64,000 bases of DNA from VFMC01 sp040398525 (GTDB lineage: Bacteria > Actinomycetota > Acidimicrobiia > Acidimicrobiales > Ilumatobacteraceae), in assembly GCA_040398525.1 (NCBI GenBank), contig JBBATY010000012.1, positions 1-64,000 on the forward strand, given 5' to 3'. Position numbers and translations under genes: made by a program. The notes beneath the pieces were generated by a model, which ran no database searches, had not been told where the DNA came from, and saw only the letters and a list, made by a program, of their open reading frames with translations. Shown in pieces: positions 32,673 through 41,118 of this stretch. How positions within the stretch are numbered: position 1 is the stretch's first letter; every line of letters starts with the position of its first letter.

Positions 32673-34379
32673 GTGAGGATCGATCGCGACCCGGTCAGGC
32701 TGGCCGACCCGTACGACCTCATCGTCGTGGGCGGAGGCATCACGGGGGTGTGCGTCGCCAGGGAAGCGGCCGGTCGCGGGTTGCGCACGTTGCTGCTCGA
32801 GCGAGGCGACTTCGGTGAGGGCACCAGCTCCGCGACCTCGAAGCTGATCCACGGCGGCATCCGGTACCTCGAGACGTACCAGTTCGGCGTGGTCCGCGAG
32901 AGCTTGCGCGAGCGACGGATCCTCGCCCTCGCCGCCCCCCACCTCGTCCGTCAGCAGCGCTTCTTGATGCCGGCCTGGCGGTGGAGCAAGCCGCCCACTG
33001 CGCTCATCGGCGCAGGCGTCGGCCTGTACACGGCGCTCGGGTTCGACCGGAACCGCAAGATGCCCTCAGCGATGCGCATCCCCCTGCCGCGGTGGGTCTC
33101 GCGCCGCGCGCTCCTGCAGGCGGTCCCCTGGATCGACCCCGACGGCCTGCAGGGCGCCTTCGCCTACCACGACACCTTCAACCTGCACCCCGAGCGGCTG
33201 TTGCTCGAGATGCTCGGCTCGGCCGTCGACGACGGCGCAGTTGCGCTCAATCACGTCGAGGTGACCGGCTTCGTCACCCGTACCGACCCGGTCGACGGAT
33301 CCCTGGTGGTGGAGGGGGTCGAAGCCGTCGACCGCCTCACCGGGGTGCGTCACCTGGCGCGAGGTGCGGTGGTGGTGAACGCTGCCGGGCCCTGGATCGA
33401 TCATGTGCTCGAGCGCGTCGGCCGGCCGACGGGCGTCACCGTCACTCGCAGCAAGGGTGTGCACCTGCTCACCCGTCCGGTCGGCGGTGCGGGACGGGTG
33501 ACCGACACCGTGTTCGCCCGAGGCCGCAGCGGACGTCACGTCATCGTGTCCCCGTGGCAGGGGATGTCGTTCATCGGCCCGACCGACACCCCGCTCGCCG
33601 GTGGCCCCGAGGCAGTGCGCACCGATGTCGACGACGTCGAGCTGATCCTGTCGACGGTCAACGAGACGATCTCGGGAGGGATGCCCAAGCTCGGCCACGA
33701 CGACATCGTCGACACGACGGTCGGGGTGCGGCCGCTCATCGGCGGCGGAGCCGACTCGTACACGACGAGTCGCCGCCACGAGCTCTACGACCATGCGCCG
33801 AGCGGTGTGGCGAACCTGTGGTCGATCGGCGGGGGGAAGTGGACCACGGCGCGGGCGCTCGGTGAGGAGACGCTCGATCGCTTGCAGCGTGCGCATGCGC
33901 TGGCGGGGGTGCCGACACGGCGGTTCGCGTCGCGTTCGACCCCGGTCTCGACCGCCTTTGCCTGGGCTGAAGATGCAGAGCCCTTTCTGCAGCGAGCGGT
34001 GGCGTCGCGGCCGGCGCTCGGCCTCGACCCCGCGGTCGTCGAGCACCTGGCTCGCCTCTACGGGACCGACCACACCAAGGTGCTCGACCTGGTCGAGGCG
34101 TCACCGGAGCTCGGTCACCGCATCTCCGAGCGCGCAGGCGTGCTCGACATCGCCGCGCAGGCGGTGTTCGGGGTGACCCACGAGTCGGCGCGGACACTCG
34201 CCGATGTGGTCGATCGCCGTCTGATCGTCGGCACGCTCGGTCCGGTCCCCCGGCAGGAGCTGACCCTGATCGGTGAGGCCATCGCACCGGTGCTCGGGTG
34301 GTCTGGCGACGAGGTGGCCGGCGCCGTCGACGCCGAGGTGGCCCGACGGGCGGCGATGGTTGCCCGGTGGCGTCGATAG
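32673..34379 (+). CDS. glpD: Aerobic glycerol-3-phosphate dehydrogenase
   Basis: The protein has 568 aa, the usual length. The FAD Rossmann motif is at 18-25 (VVGGGITG), followed by GTSSATSKLIHGGIRYLE, a hallmark of GlpD. The substrate-side IGGGADSYTTSRRH and the C-terminal alpha-glycerophosphate oxidase domain (AGVLDIAAQAVFGVTHESARTLADVV) are complete. It oxidises glycerol-3-phosphate to dihydroxyacetone phosphate at the membrane and passes electrons to quinone. GTG start, probably leaderless. No glycerol kinase or facilitator gene is nearby. Confidence 0.93.
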   Translation: MRIDRDPVRLADPYDLIVVGGGITGVCVAREAAGRGLRTLLLERGDFGEGTSSATSKLIHGGIRYLETYQFGVVRESLRERRILALAAPHLVRQQRFLMPAWRWSKPPTALIGAGVGLYTALGFDRNRKMPSAMRIPLPRWVSRRALLQAVPWIDPDGLQGAFAYHDTFNLHPERLLLEMLGSAVDDGAVALNHVEVTGFVTRTDPVDGSLVVEGVEAVDRLTGVRHLARGAVVVNAAGPWIDHVLERVGRPTGVTVTRSKGVHLLTRPVGGAGRVTDTVFARGRSGRHVIVSPWQGMSFIGPTDTPLAGGPEAVRTDVDDVELILSTVNETISGGMPKLGHDDIVDTTVGVRPLIGGGADSYTTSRRHELYDHAPSGVANLWSIGGGKWTTARALGEETLDRLQRAHALAGVPTRRFASRSTPVSTAFAWAEDAEPFLQRAVASRPALGLDPAVVEHLARLYGTDHTKVLDLVEASPELGHRISERAGVLDIAAQAVFGVTHESARTLADVVDRRLIVGTLGPVPRQELTLIGEAIAPVLGWSGDEVAGAVDAEVARRAAMVARWRR

Positions 34380-34382
34380 CCT
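34377..34382 (+). promoter_or_regulatory. -10 box TAGCCT overlapping the glpD stop codon
   Basis: The TAG of glpD forms the first half of the box, which ends 7 nt before the ATG of the thioredoxin gene at 34390. Confidence 0.55.
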
Positions 34383-34389
34383 GCCTGAC

Positions 34390-35094
34390 ATGGCGATCGA
34401 TGTCAGCGACGCAACGTTCGAGACCGAGGTCATCCAGCGGTCGATGACCACCCCCGTGGTGGTCGATCTGTGGGCCGAGTGGTGCGGGCCCTGCCGTACG
34501 CTCGGGCCGATCCTCGAGCGGGTCGTCGCCGCCACCGGTGGCGAGGTGGTGATGGCCAAGGTCGACGTCGACCGCAACCCCGGCATCGCCCAGGCGTTCC
34601 GCGTCCAGTCGATCCCGGCGGTGTACGCCGTCGTCGACGGCCAAGTCGTCGACGGGTTCCTCGGGGCTCAGCCCGAGCACATGATCCAGGAGTTCGTGGA
34701 TTCGCTGCTGTCCCCACCGGAGGACGACGAGGTCGGCATGCTCATCGCCGCCGGAGACGAGGAGAGCCTGCGCCAGGCGCTTCAGCTGCGGCCCGACAGC
34801 GAGGAGGCCATCGTGGCGCTGGGCGAGTTGTTGCTCGCCCGTGGCGACGCCGACGAGGTCCTCGCGCTCGTCGCCCGCATCCCCGAGACGGAGCGGACGC
34901 GCAAGCTTGCGGCCAGCGCTCGGCTCCACCTGCCACCCGACGACGACCACGATGCGACGCTCACTGCGCTGCTCGACCTGGTGAAGACCGACGACGATGC
35001 TCGCCAACAGTTCGTCGACATCCTCGAGCTGATGGGCCCCGACGACCCGCGCACGGCTCAGTACCGCCGCAAGCTCGCCTCGCGGCTCTACTGA
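34390..35094 (+). CDS. Thioredoxin-TPR protein, CnoX/YbbN-like
   Basis: The protein has 234 aa. Residues 1-108 are a thioredoxin domain with the active site WCGPC at 31-35 and cis-Pro in SIPAVYAV. The C-terminal half is a TPR-like helical domain (ESLRQALQLRPDSEEAIVALGELLLARGDADEVLALV). This matches CnoX/YbbN, a chaperone-redox protein that protects unfolded proteins; unlike E. coli CnoX (SxxC), both active-site cysteines are kept, so redox activity is likely. Leaderless start. Confidence 0.88.
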   Translation: MAIDVSDATFETEVIQRSMTTPVVVDLWAEWCGPCRTLGPILERVVAATGGEVVMAKVDVDRNPGIAQAFRVQSIPAVYAVVDGQVVDGFLGAQPEHMIQEFVDSLLSPPEDDEVGMLIAAGDEESLRQALQLRPDSEEAIVALGELLLARGDADEVLALVARIPETERTRKLAASARLHLPPDDDHDATLTALLDLVKTDDDARQQFVDILELMGPDDPRTAQYRRKLASRLY

Positions 35095-35181
35095 CCCCGC
35101 GCAGCGTCCCAGCGGCGGTAGCGTCGCTCTGACTTCCCCCGAAGTGCCCGGCGTGAGAACGCCCTGCCCGGAGGAGTCGCC

Positions 35182-35910
35182 GTGGACGCGATGCCACCTC
35201 GTCCCGCACCGTCTCGACCCATAGCCACACGCGTCCGTGAATGGATCGACTGGTTCGGTGCCGGGCGACTGATCACGACAGCGGTCTCGGTGGTGGCCGT
35301 GGGAACGGGTGGCTACTGGTTGCTGCGACCGCCCGAGCCGCCGGTCGAGGACGGCCTGCCGCGTGCAGTACCCAGCTCGTCGTCCGGTCCGAGCGGGAGC
35401 ACGTTGCCGAGCGGATCGACCCCTACCACCACGTCGACCGCGGCACTGCCGGCCGTGCCGGTCACGATTGTCGTGCATGTCGCCGGAGCGGTGGCCGAGC
35501 CGGGGGTGTACCGCATCCAGGCTGCGGCACGGGTGGTCGATGCAGTGGCCGCAGCGGGCGGCGCCACGACTGCAGCTCGGGTCGACGCGCTCAACCTGGC
35601 CTCCCCATTGCGCGACGGCGATCGCATCTATGTGCCCACCGATGCCGAGGCACCTCCGCCCTCGGCCGGGGTGTCGTCGGTAGGTGCAGGGGGCTCGGTC
35701 GCGTCGGGCGCTCCGAGCGGGCCGCTCGACGTCAACGTCGCGACGATCGACGAGCTCGACCGCCTCCCCGGAGTCGGACCCGCCACGGCTGCCGCCATCG
35801 TCGCCCACCGCCAGGCGAACGGTCCGTTCCCGACGATCGACTCGATCGGTGATGTCCGCGGCATCGGCCCGGCCAAGCTGGAAGCGCTTCGTCCCCTGGT
35901 GACGGTGTGA
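35182..35910 (+). CDS. comEA: ComEA-type helix-hairpin-helix DNA-binding protein
   Basis: The protein has 242 aa. One membrane segment (about 30-48) precedes a Ser/Thr linker, a SLBB domain (VHVAGAVAEPGVYRIQAAARVVDAVAAAGG) and a C-terminal helix-hairpin-helix pair (LDVNVATIDELDRLPGVGPATAAAIV ... IGDVRGIGPAKLEALRPLV). It binds double-stranded DNA on the outer face of the membrane during DNA uptake. The GTG at 35182 has GGAGGAG upstream. The gene comes before comEC, as in other actinobacteria, although here a convergent membrane gene lies between them. Confidence 0.9.
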   Translation: MDAMPPRPAPSRPIATRVREWIDWFGAGRLITTAVSVVAVGTGGYWLLRPPEPPVEDGLPRAVPSSSSGPSGSTLPSGSTPTTTSTAALPAVPVTIVVHVAGAVAEPGVYRIQAAARVVDAVAAAGGATTAARVDALNLASPLRDGDRIYVPTDAEAPPPSAGVSSVGAGGSVASGAPSGPLDVNVATIDELDRLPGVGPATAAAIVAHRQANGPFPTIDSIGDVRGIGPAKLEALRPLVTV

Positions 35911-35933
35911 TGAGCGTGCGGTGCTCGGGTACG

Positions 35934-36476
35934 TCAGAGCAGCGGTCGCCCAAGGACCAGATTGGCGGCCAGGGCGGCCAGGCCGGTCCCGGCCCACACT
36001 GCGATCACCATCCAGCCGTACTCGACGGCGTAGCCCGCCCAGCTCGTCGACCGGCGAGCAGCCCACCAGCCGATCGCCAGCCACAGCACCGCGCTGGCAA
36101 CGACAGCGGCTGCCACGAGGGTTGTGCCCGACCTCAGCGGGATGCCCAGCACCGGCAGCAAGGGTGCAGCCATCACGGCTGCGACGAAGCCGAAGACGCC
36201 TCGTCGTGAGGGGTCGTCCGCACCCAGCACGACGGCGGCGATCAGTCCGAGCAGGGTCGGCAGGGCCAGCGCGACGAACGGCCCGCGCCGGCGCAGCGAG
36301 GCAGCCGCCGGCGTCGGCGAGCCGGCTGGACCACGCGCCTCGTGGTGGGGCGCTGGTGCGGACCGAGGACGCTCCGGGGTCGATGGCGGGGGGCTCTGCT
36401 CATCCTCGCCGAAGTGGGTGGCCTCGAGCTCGGCGAGGCCGCGCAGCAGGCGTTCCTCGGCGGAGGGTTCGGGCAT
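35934..36476 (-). CDS. Uncharacterised membrane protein
   Basis: The protein has 180 aa. The N-terminal third is acidic and Pro-rich (cytoplasmic). The rest has four hydrophobic segments, near residues 68-86, 92-110, 118-135 and 147-170. No family was recognised. The ATG lies 6 nt after TACCAT, so a leaderless transcript is likely. It lies between comEA (convergent) and comEC (divergent), an insertion into the usual com order. Confidence 0.6.
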   Translation of the reverse strand: MPEPSAEERLLRGLAELEATHFGEDEQSPPPSTPERPRSAPAPHHEARGPAGSPTPAAASLRRRGPFVALALPTLLGLIAAVVLGADDPSRRGVFGFVAAVMAAPLLPVLGIPLRSGTTLVAAAVVASAVLWLAIGWWAARRSTSWAGYAVEYGWMVIAVWAGTGLAALAANLVLGRPLL

Positions 36477-36482
36477 GAGGCC

Positions 36483-36488
36483 ATGGTA
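36483..36488 (-). promoter_or_regulatory. -10 box TACCAT for the membrane protein gene
   Basis: The hexamer ends 6 nt before the ATG at 36476. It lies within 20 nt of the comEC start on the other strand. Confidence 0.5.
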
Positions 36489-36501
36489 CGACGCCACAGG
36501 C

Positions 36502-37902
36502 GTGCCCGACCGCCAGCCCGATCGCGGGTCGGTGATCGGCGACGCAGCGCTCGCCATGGTCGCCCTGACGGCAGTGCTGGGCGCCTGGCGGGGTCCGGCC
36601 GCGGCCCTGCTCGGGGCAGGTGCGGTGCTGGTGGGGTGGCGGCGGCCCGGACCGGCCGTGGGCGCCCTCGTGCTCGGTGTGGTGGCGGCGCACCTCGCCG
36701 CTGCAGCATGGTCGGCGGTCGAGCCCGACGAGCTCGGCCCCGTGCGGACCTGGGCGGAGGTGATCGGCGATCCCGAGCCCGAGGAGCGCTTCACCCGGAT
36801 CGTGCTCGAGGTCGACGGCGAGCGCTTCCGGGCCCAGGTCTACGGTGCCGAGCGACGTTCACTGGCGAGGCTCGAGGCGGGTCAACTCGTCGAGGTCGAG
36901 GGGGAGCGGCGTCGGTTGCGCGGTCGGTTCGTGCGCTCGGCTCAGGTTCGCCACATCGTGGGCGAGTTCGACCTCGAGTGGGCGGGTGATGTCGTGGCGG
37001 CGGGCGCGCTCGACCGCGCCGCCAACCGGGTTCGAGCTGCGGTGCGGTCCGGGGCCGAGGCCACACTCGACCCGGCGACGGCAGCGCTGTTCACCGGCTT
37101 GGTCGTCGGGGACGACTCGCGCCAGGACGACGGCGCTGTCGACGAGTTCCGGTCGGCCGGGTTGTCGCACCTCACGGCAGTCTCCGGCCAGAACGTCGCG
37201 TTCGTGATGGCGGCCGCCGGGCTCGCCCTGAAACGGCTACCACTCGGCTGGCGGGCGGTCGTCAGCGTGGGGCTGATCGCGTGGTTCGTGGTGCTCACCA
37301 GGGCCGAGCCCTCTGTGGTGCGAGCCGGCACGATGGCCGGCTGGGGAGTGCTCGCCGCGGCGCTCGGCCGACCCATTCGCCCCGTCCGGTCCTTGGCGTT
37401 GGCGGTGCTGGTGCTCGTGCTGGTCGACCCGCTGCTCGTGTGGTCGGTGGGGTTCTGGTTGTCGGTCGGCGCCACAGCCGGGGTGAGCGTCATCGGACCC
37501 GTCCTCGAGCCGCTGTTCGGTGGTCCGGCATGGTTGGCCGCTGCGGTGTCGGTCACCCTCGGTGCTCAGCTCGGGGTGATCGTGCCGAGCCTTCTGGTGT
37601 TCGGCCGGCTGCCGACGCTGGGGCTGCTCGCCAACCTCCTCGCGGTGCCGGTGGCAGGGGCGGTGATGCTGGTCGGCCTGCCCACGGCCATCGTCGCGGC
37701 CGCGGCACCGCCATGGCTGGCGGAGGTGGTGATGGCGCCGGCCGAGCTCGGCACCCGCTGGGTGGCGGCTGTCGCTCACCTCATCGCGGCGCTCGAGCCC
37801 GAAGGGTTGCGTGCCGTGGTGATCTGGGCCGTCCAGTGCTGGCTGATCGGGCTGCTCGTTCGCGAGCGTTGGCGCCGCCGACCATCGTGTGTGGAACGAT
37901 GA
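36502..37902 (+). CDS. comEC: ComEC/Rec2 DNA-uptake channel without hydrolase domain
   Basis: About 466 aa. The N-terminal soluble OB-like DUF4131 part (ERFTRIVLEVDGERFRAQVYG) is followed by the competence domain (LFTGLVVGDDSRQDDGAVDEFRSAGLSHLTAVSGQNVAFVM, a family hallmark) and many hydrophobic segments. The metallo-beta-lactamase domain that many ComEC proteins carry at the C-terminus is absent. The channel moves single-stranded DNA into the cell. The start is uncertain: GTG 36502 is chosen, ATG 36475 is also in frame. It ends 7 nt before holA. Confidence 0.87.
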   Translation: MPDRQPDRGSVIGDAALAMVALTAVLGAWRGPAAALLGAGAVLVGWRRPGPAVGALVLGVVAAHLAAAAWSAVEPDELGPVRTWAEVIGDPEPEERFTRIVLEVDGERFRAQVYGAERRSLARLEAGQLVEVEGERRRLRGRFVRSAQVRHIVGEFDLEWAGDVVAAGALDRAANRVRAAVRSGAEATLDPATAALFTGLVVGDDSRQDDGAVDEFRSAGLSHLTAVSGQNVAFVMAAAGLALKRLPLGWRAVVSVGLIAWFVVLTRAEPSVVRAGTMAGWGVLAAALGRPIRPVRSLALAVLVLVLVDPLLVWSVGFWLSVGATAGVSVIGPVLEPLFGGPAWLAAAVSVTLGAQLGVIVPSLLVFGRLPTLGLLANLLAVPVAGAVMLVGLPTAIVAAAAPPWLAEVVMAPAELGTRWVAAVAHLIAALEPEGLRAVVIWAVQCWLIGLLVRERWRRRPSCVER

Positions 37903-37909
37903 GTGGCCC

Positions 37910-38881
37910 ATGGCTGTGCATCTCGTCACCGGCGCCGACGACTCGCTGCTGATCAGCGGGGTCAGCGAGCTCGTGCACCGTCTCGTCGGCGATGGCGACC
38001 GCACGCTGATGGTCGACGAGTTCGACGATCCCGAGTACGAGCTGCGTTCGGTGGTCGACGCAGCCTCGACCCTTCCGCTGTTCACCGAACGGCGCGTCGT
38101 GGTCGCCCGGGGGATCGGTCGCTTCTCTGCCGACGACATCGGTCCACTCGTCGACTACCTCACCGACCCGATGCCGTCGACAGAGCTCGTGTTGGCTGGA
38201 GGGGGTGGAACGATCCCGAAAGCCCTCGTCGACGCGCTGAAGCGCAGTGGAGCGAACCTGCTCGACACCTCGCCGCCATCAAAGGCGAAAGACCGCACAA
38301 CCTGGATCGACGAGCAGTTCGCCACTGCGGGTCTACGTGTCGACAGCGCTGCGCTGGCCCTGCTCGGCGCCTGGCTGGGGGAGGACGCAGGCCGACTTCC
38401 TGGGGTGGTCGACACACTGCTCAGCGCGTACGGCACGGGTCGGCGGCTCGGCCGCGACGACATCGAGCCATTTCTCGGCGAGGCCGGAGGCGTGCCTCCG
38501 TGGGACCTCACCGATGCGATCGACCGGGGCGATACTGCGGGCGCGATCACACTGCTGCACCGGATGATGGAGGCCGGCGGTCGCCATGCCCTGGCGGTGA
38601 TGGCGATCCTCCACGGCCACTACGCCAAGCTCCTCCGTCTCGACGGTGCCGATGCGCGCGACGAAGCCGCGGCGGCCGCGGCGATGGGCATCAAGCCGGG
38701 GTTCCCGGCCCGCAAGGCGCTCGACCTGCATCGTCGCCTCGGCAGCGGCGGAGCGGCTCGGGCGATCGCGCTGCTCGCCCAGGCCGATCTCGATCTCCGG
38801 GGCGTCAAGGACTGGCCCGACGCACTGGTGATGGAGGTGCTGGTGGCCCGCCTGTCGAAGCTCGCTGGCGCTCGACGCTGA
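37910..38881 (+). CDS. holA: DNA polymerase III subunit delta
   Basis: The protein has 323 aa, typical for actinobacterial HolA. Segments such as LVTGADDSLLISGVSELV, DEFDDPEYELRSVVDAASTLPLFTERRVVVARGIG and LGEDAGRLPGVVDTLLSAYG follow the family. It opens the sliding clamp in the clamp loader. Its place between comEC and rpsT is conserved in actinobacteria, which supports the call. ATG 37910 begins 8 nt after the comEC stop. Confidence 0.92.
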   Translation: MAVHLVTGADDSLLISGVSELVHRLVGDGDRTLMVDEFDDPEYELRSVVDAASTLPLFTERRVVVARGIGRFSADDIGPLVDYLTDPMPSTELVLAGGGGTIPKALVDALKRSGANLLDTSPPSKAKDRTTWIDEQFATAGLRVDSAALALLGAWLGEDAGRLPGVVDTLLSAYGTGRRLGRDDIEPFLGEAGGVPPWDLTDAIDRGDTAGAITLLHRMMEAGGRHALAVMAILHGHYAKLLRLDGADARDEAAAAAAMGIKPGFPARKALDLHRRLGSGGAARAIALLAQADLDLRGVKDWPDALVMEVLVARLSKLAGARR

Positions 38882-38907
38882 CTGTCGCCCACTCCTGGGC
38901 CGGGACG

Positions 38908-38942
38908 CGACTCGGCCCGGGCACGAGGCCCGGGCCGAGTCG
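38908..38942. terminator. Bidirectional hairpin between holA and rpsT
   Basis: A perfect 15-bp stem (CGACTCGGCCCGGGC) with the loop ACGAG lies 27 nt after the holA stop and 22 nt from the stop of the convergent rpsT. No U-tract follows. Confidence 0.8.
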
Positions 38943-38964
38943 ACGTTCGTCGTGACGAAGGAGG

Positions 38965-39219
38965 TCAGCTGGTGCCGTTGACCTTGCTCATCAGCCGGCT
39001 CTTGCGGCGAGCGGCCTGGTTGGGGTGGATGATGCCCTTGGCTGCAGCCATGTCGAGCCGCTTGACGGCCAGGCGCACCGCCTCGGCGTTGTCGTCGGTA
39101 CCGATGGTCTTCGTGGCGCTCTTGACACGGGTCTTGAGCTCGCTCTTGACCGCCTTGTTGCGTGCAGCAGCCTTCGCGTTGGTGAGGTTGCGCTTCTTCT
39201 GGCTCTTGATGTTTGCCAC
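38965..39219 (-). CDS. rpsT: 30S ribosomal protein S20
   Basis: The protein has 84 aa. The sequence begins ANIKSQKKRNLTNAKAAARN after a GTG start and ends in a basic helix (NQAARRKSRLMSKV), as expected for S20, which binds 16S rRNA early in 30S assembly. An AGGAGAG site lies 8 nt upstream. Convergent with holA and divergent from lepA, the standard arrangement in this phylum. Confidence 0.96.
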   Translation of the reverse strand: MANIKSQKKRNLTNAKAAARNKAVKSELKTRVKSATKTIGTDDNAEAVRLAVKRLDMAAAKGIIHPNQAARRKSRLMSKVNGTS

Positions 39220-39278
39220 GCTGGTGCTCTCCTGAGATCGTGTGCAGTGCCCGTCGACGCGGCCCACAGCGACGCTCG

Positions 39279-39301
39279 ATACTACCAGCGGCCGGTAGAG
39301 T
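39279..39301. promoter_or_regulatory. Divergent promoters of rpsT and lepA
   Basis: TAGTAT on the minus strand (39279-39284) and TAGAGT on the plus strand (39296-39301) lie 11 nt apart. Both would give leaders of 25-55 nt. The two genes carry or may carry ribosome sites, so these are not leaderless. Confidence 0.5.
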
Positions 39302-39330
39302 CGACACACCCCCGAGCGCACGAAGCGGCC

Positions 39331-41115
39331 ATGGACCTCGCACGCATCCGCAACTTCTCGATCATTGCCCACATCGACCACGGGAAGTCGACGCTCTCCG
39401 ACCGCATCCTCGAGATGACCGGCGCGGTCGACGCCCGCGAGATGCGAGCCCAGTACCTCGACTCGATGGACCTCGAACGCGAGCGGGGCATCACCATCAA
39501 GGCACAGAACGTCCGCGTCACGTGGAAGGGGCACACGCTGCACCTCATCGACACGCCGGGTCATGTCGACTTCGGCTACGAGGTCAGCCGGTCGCTGGCG
39601 GCCTGCGAGGGCGTCGTCCTGGTGGTCGACGCGGCGCAGGGCATCGAGGCCCAGACGCTCGCCAACTGCTATCTGGCGCTCGAGCACGACCTCGAGATCG
39701 TCGCGGCGCTGAACAAGATCGATCTCCCTGCGGCCGACCCGGAGCGTTACGCCGCCGAGATCCAGCAGGTGCTCGGCATCCCCGCCGACCAGATCCTGCG
39801 CATCTCGGCCAAAACCGGTGAGGGTGTCGACGCGCTGCTCGACGCGGTGTGCGAGCGTATCCCGGCCCCGAAGGGCGACCCGGACGCCCCACTGCAGGCG
39901 CTCATCTTCGACAGCCAGTTCGACCAGTACCGCGGCGTGGTCAGTTCGATTCGGGTGATGAACGGCCGGATGACCAGTGGCAGTCGCTTGAAGTTCATGC
40001 AGACCGGCGCGCTGCACGAGATCGTCGAGATCGGCGCCCGCCGCCCGGCACCCACACCGATGCCGGAACTGGGGCCCGGTGAGGTGGGCTACCTCATCGC
40101 CGGCATCAAGGATGTCGCCGAGGCCCGCTCGGGCGAAACGGTCACCACCGCGGCCCACGGGGCCACCGAGGCCCTGCCCGGCTACCGCGACCCGAAGCCG
40201 ATGGTGTTCTGTGGGCTGTACCCCATCGATGGCGACGACTTCGAGAACCTGCGCGAGAGCTTGCAGAAGCTGAAGTTGAACGACGCCTCGGTCACCTACG
40301 AGCCCGAGTCGTCGGGTGCGCTCGGGTTCGGGTTCCGCTGCGGTTTCCTCGGCCTGCTGCACATGGAGATCGTGAAAGAACGCCTCGAGCGCGAGTTCAA
40401 CCTGGCGCTCATCGCCACCGCGCCCAGCGTCGAGTACCGGGTGCACAAGACCAACGGCGAGATCACCCTGGTCGACAACCCGGCCGACCTGCCGATGCCG
40501 CAGTCCATCGACTTCATCGAAGAGCCGTACTTCCGGGTGAGCATCATCACGCCCAAGGAGTACACGGGCACGCTGATGGACCTGTGCCAGACCCGGCGCG
40601 GCGACATGACCAAACTCGAGTACCTGTCGCCCGAGCGCGTCGAGCTGCACTACAAGATCCCGCTCGCCGAGGTGGTGGTCGACTTCTTCGACCAGATGAA
40701 GAGTCGCACACAGGGCTACGCCAGCCTCGACTACGAGCTGAGCGGCTACGAGCGCAGCAATCTGGTGAAGGTCGACCTGCTGCTGAACAGCATCCCGGCC
40801 GATGCCTTCAGCACGATCGTCCATCGCGACAAGGCCTTCGCCTACGGCAGCCGCATGTGCGAGAAGCTGAAGGAGCTCATCCCGCGGCAGATGTTCGACG
40901 TGCCCATCCAGGCCGCCATCGGTGGCAAGGTCATCGCCCGCGAGACGGTGAAGGCAAAGCGCAAGGATGTGCTCGCCAAGTGCTACGGCGGCGACATCAC
41001 CCGCAAGCGCAAACTGCTCGAGAAGCAGAAAGAGGGCAAGAAGAAGATGAAGTCGATCGGGCGCGTCGAAGTGCCCGGCGACGTGTTCATCTCGGCCCTC
41101 AAGCTCGACGACTGA
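39331..41115 (+). CDS. lepA: Elongation factor 4 (LepA)
   Basis: The protein has 594 aa, the standard length. The GTPase motifs are complete: HIDHGKST (G1), RGITIKAQ (G2), DTPGHVDF (G3), NKIDLP (G4). The LepA-specific C-terminal domain is seen in KVIARETVKAKRKDVLAKCYGGD and the Lys-rich KRKLLEKQKEGKKKMK. It acts on stalled or initiating ribosomes. Confidence 0.97.
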   Translation: MDLARIRNFSIIAHIDHGKSTLSDRILEMTGAVDAREMRAQYLDSMDLERERGITIKAQNVRVTWKGHTLHLIDTPGHVDFGYEVSRSLAACEGVVLVVDAAQGIEAQTLANCYLALEHDLEIVAALNKIDLPAADPERYAAEIQQVLGIPADQILRISAKTGEGVDALLDAVCERIPAPKGDPDAPLQALIFDSQFDQYRGVVSSIRVMNGRMTSGSRLKFMQTGALHEIVEIGARRPAPTPMPELGPGEVGYLIAGIKDVAEARSGETVTTAAHGATEALPGYRDPKPMVFCGLYPIDGDDFENLRESLQKLKLNDASVTYEPESSGALGFGFRCGFLGLLHMEIVKERLEREFNLALIATAPSVEYRVHKTNGEITLVDNPADLPMPQSIDFIEEPYFRVSIITPKEYTGTLMDLCQTRRGDMTKLEYLSPERVELHYKIPLAEVVVDFFDQMKSRTQGYASLDYELSGYERSNLVKVDLLLNSIPADAFSTIVHRDKAFAYGSRMCEKLKELIPRQMFDVPIQAAIGGKVIARETVKAKRKDVLAKCYGGDITRKRKLLEKQKEGKKKMKSIGRVEVPGDVFISALKLDD

Positions 41116-41118
41116 GCT

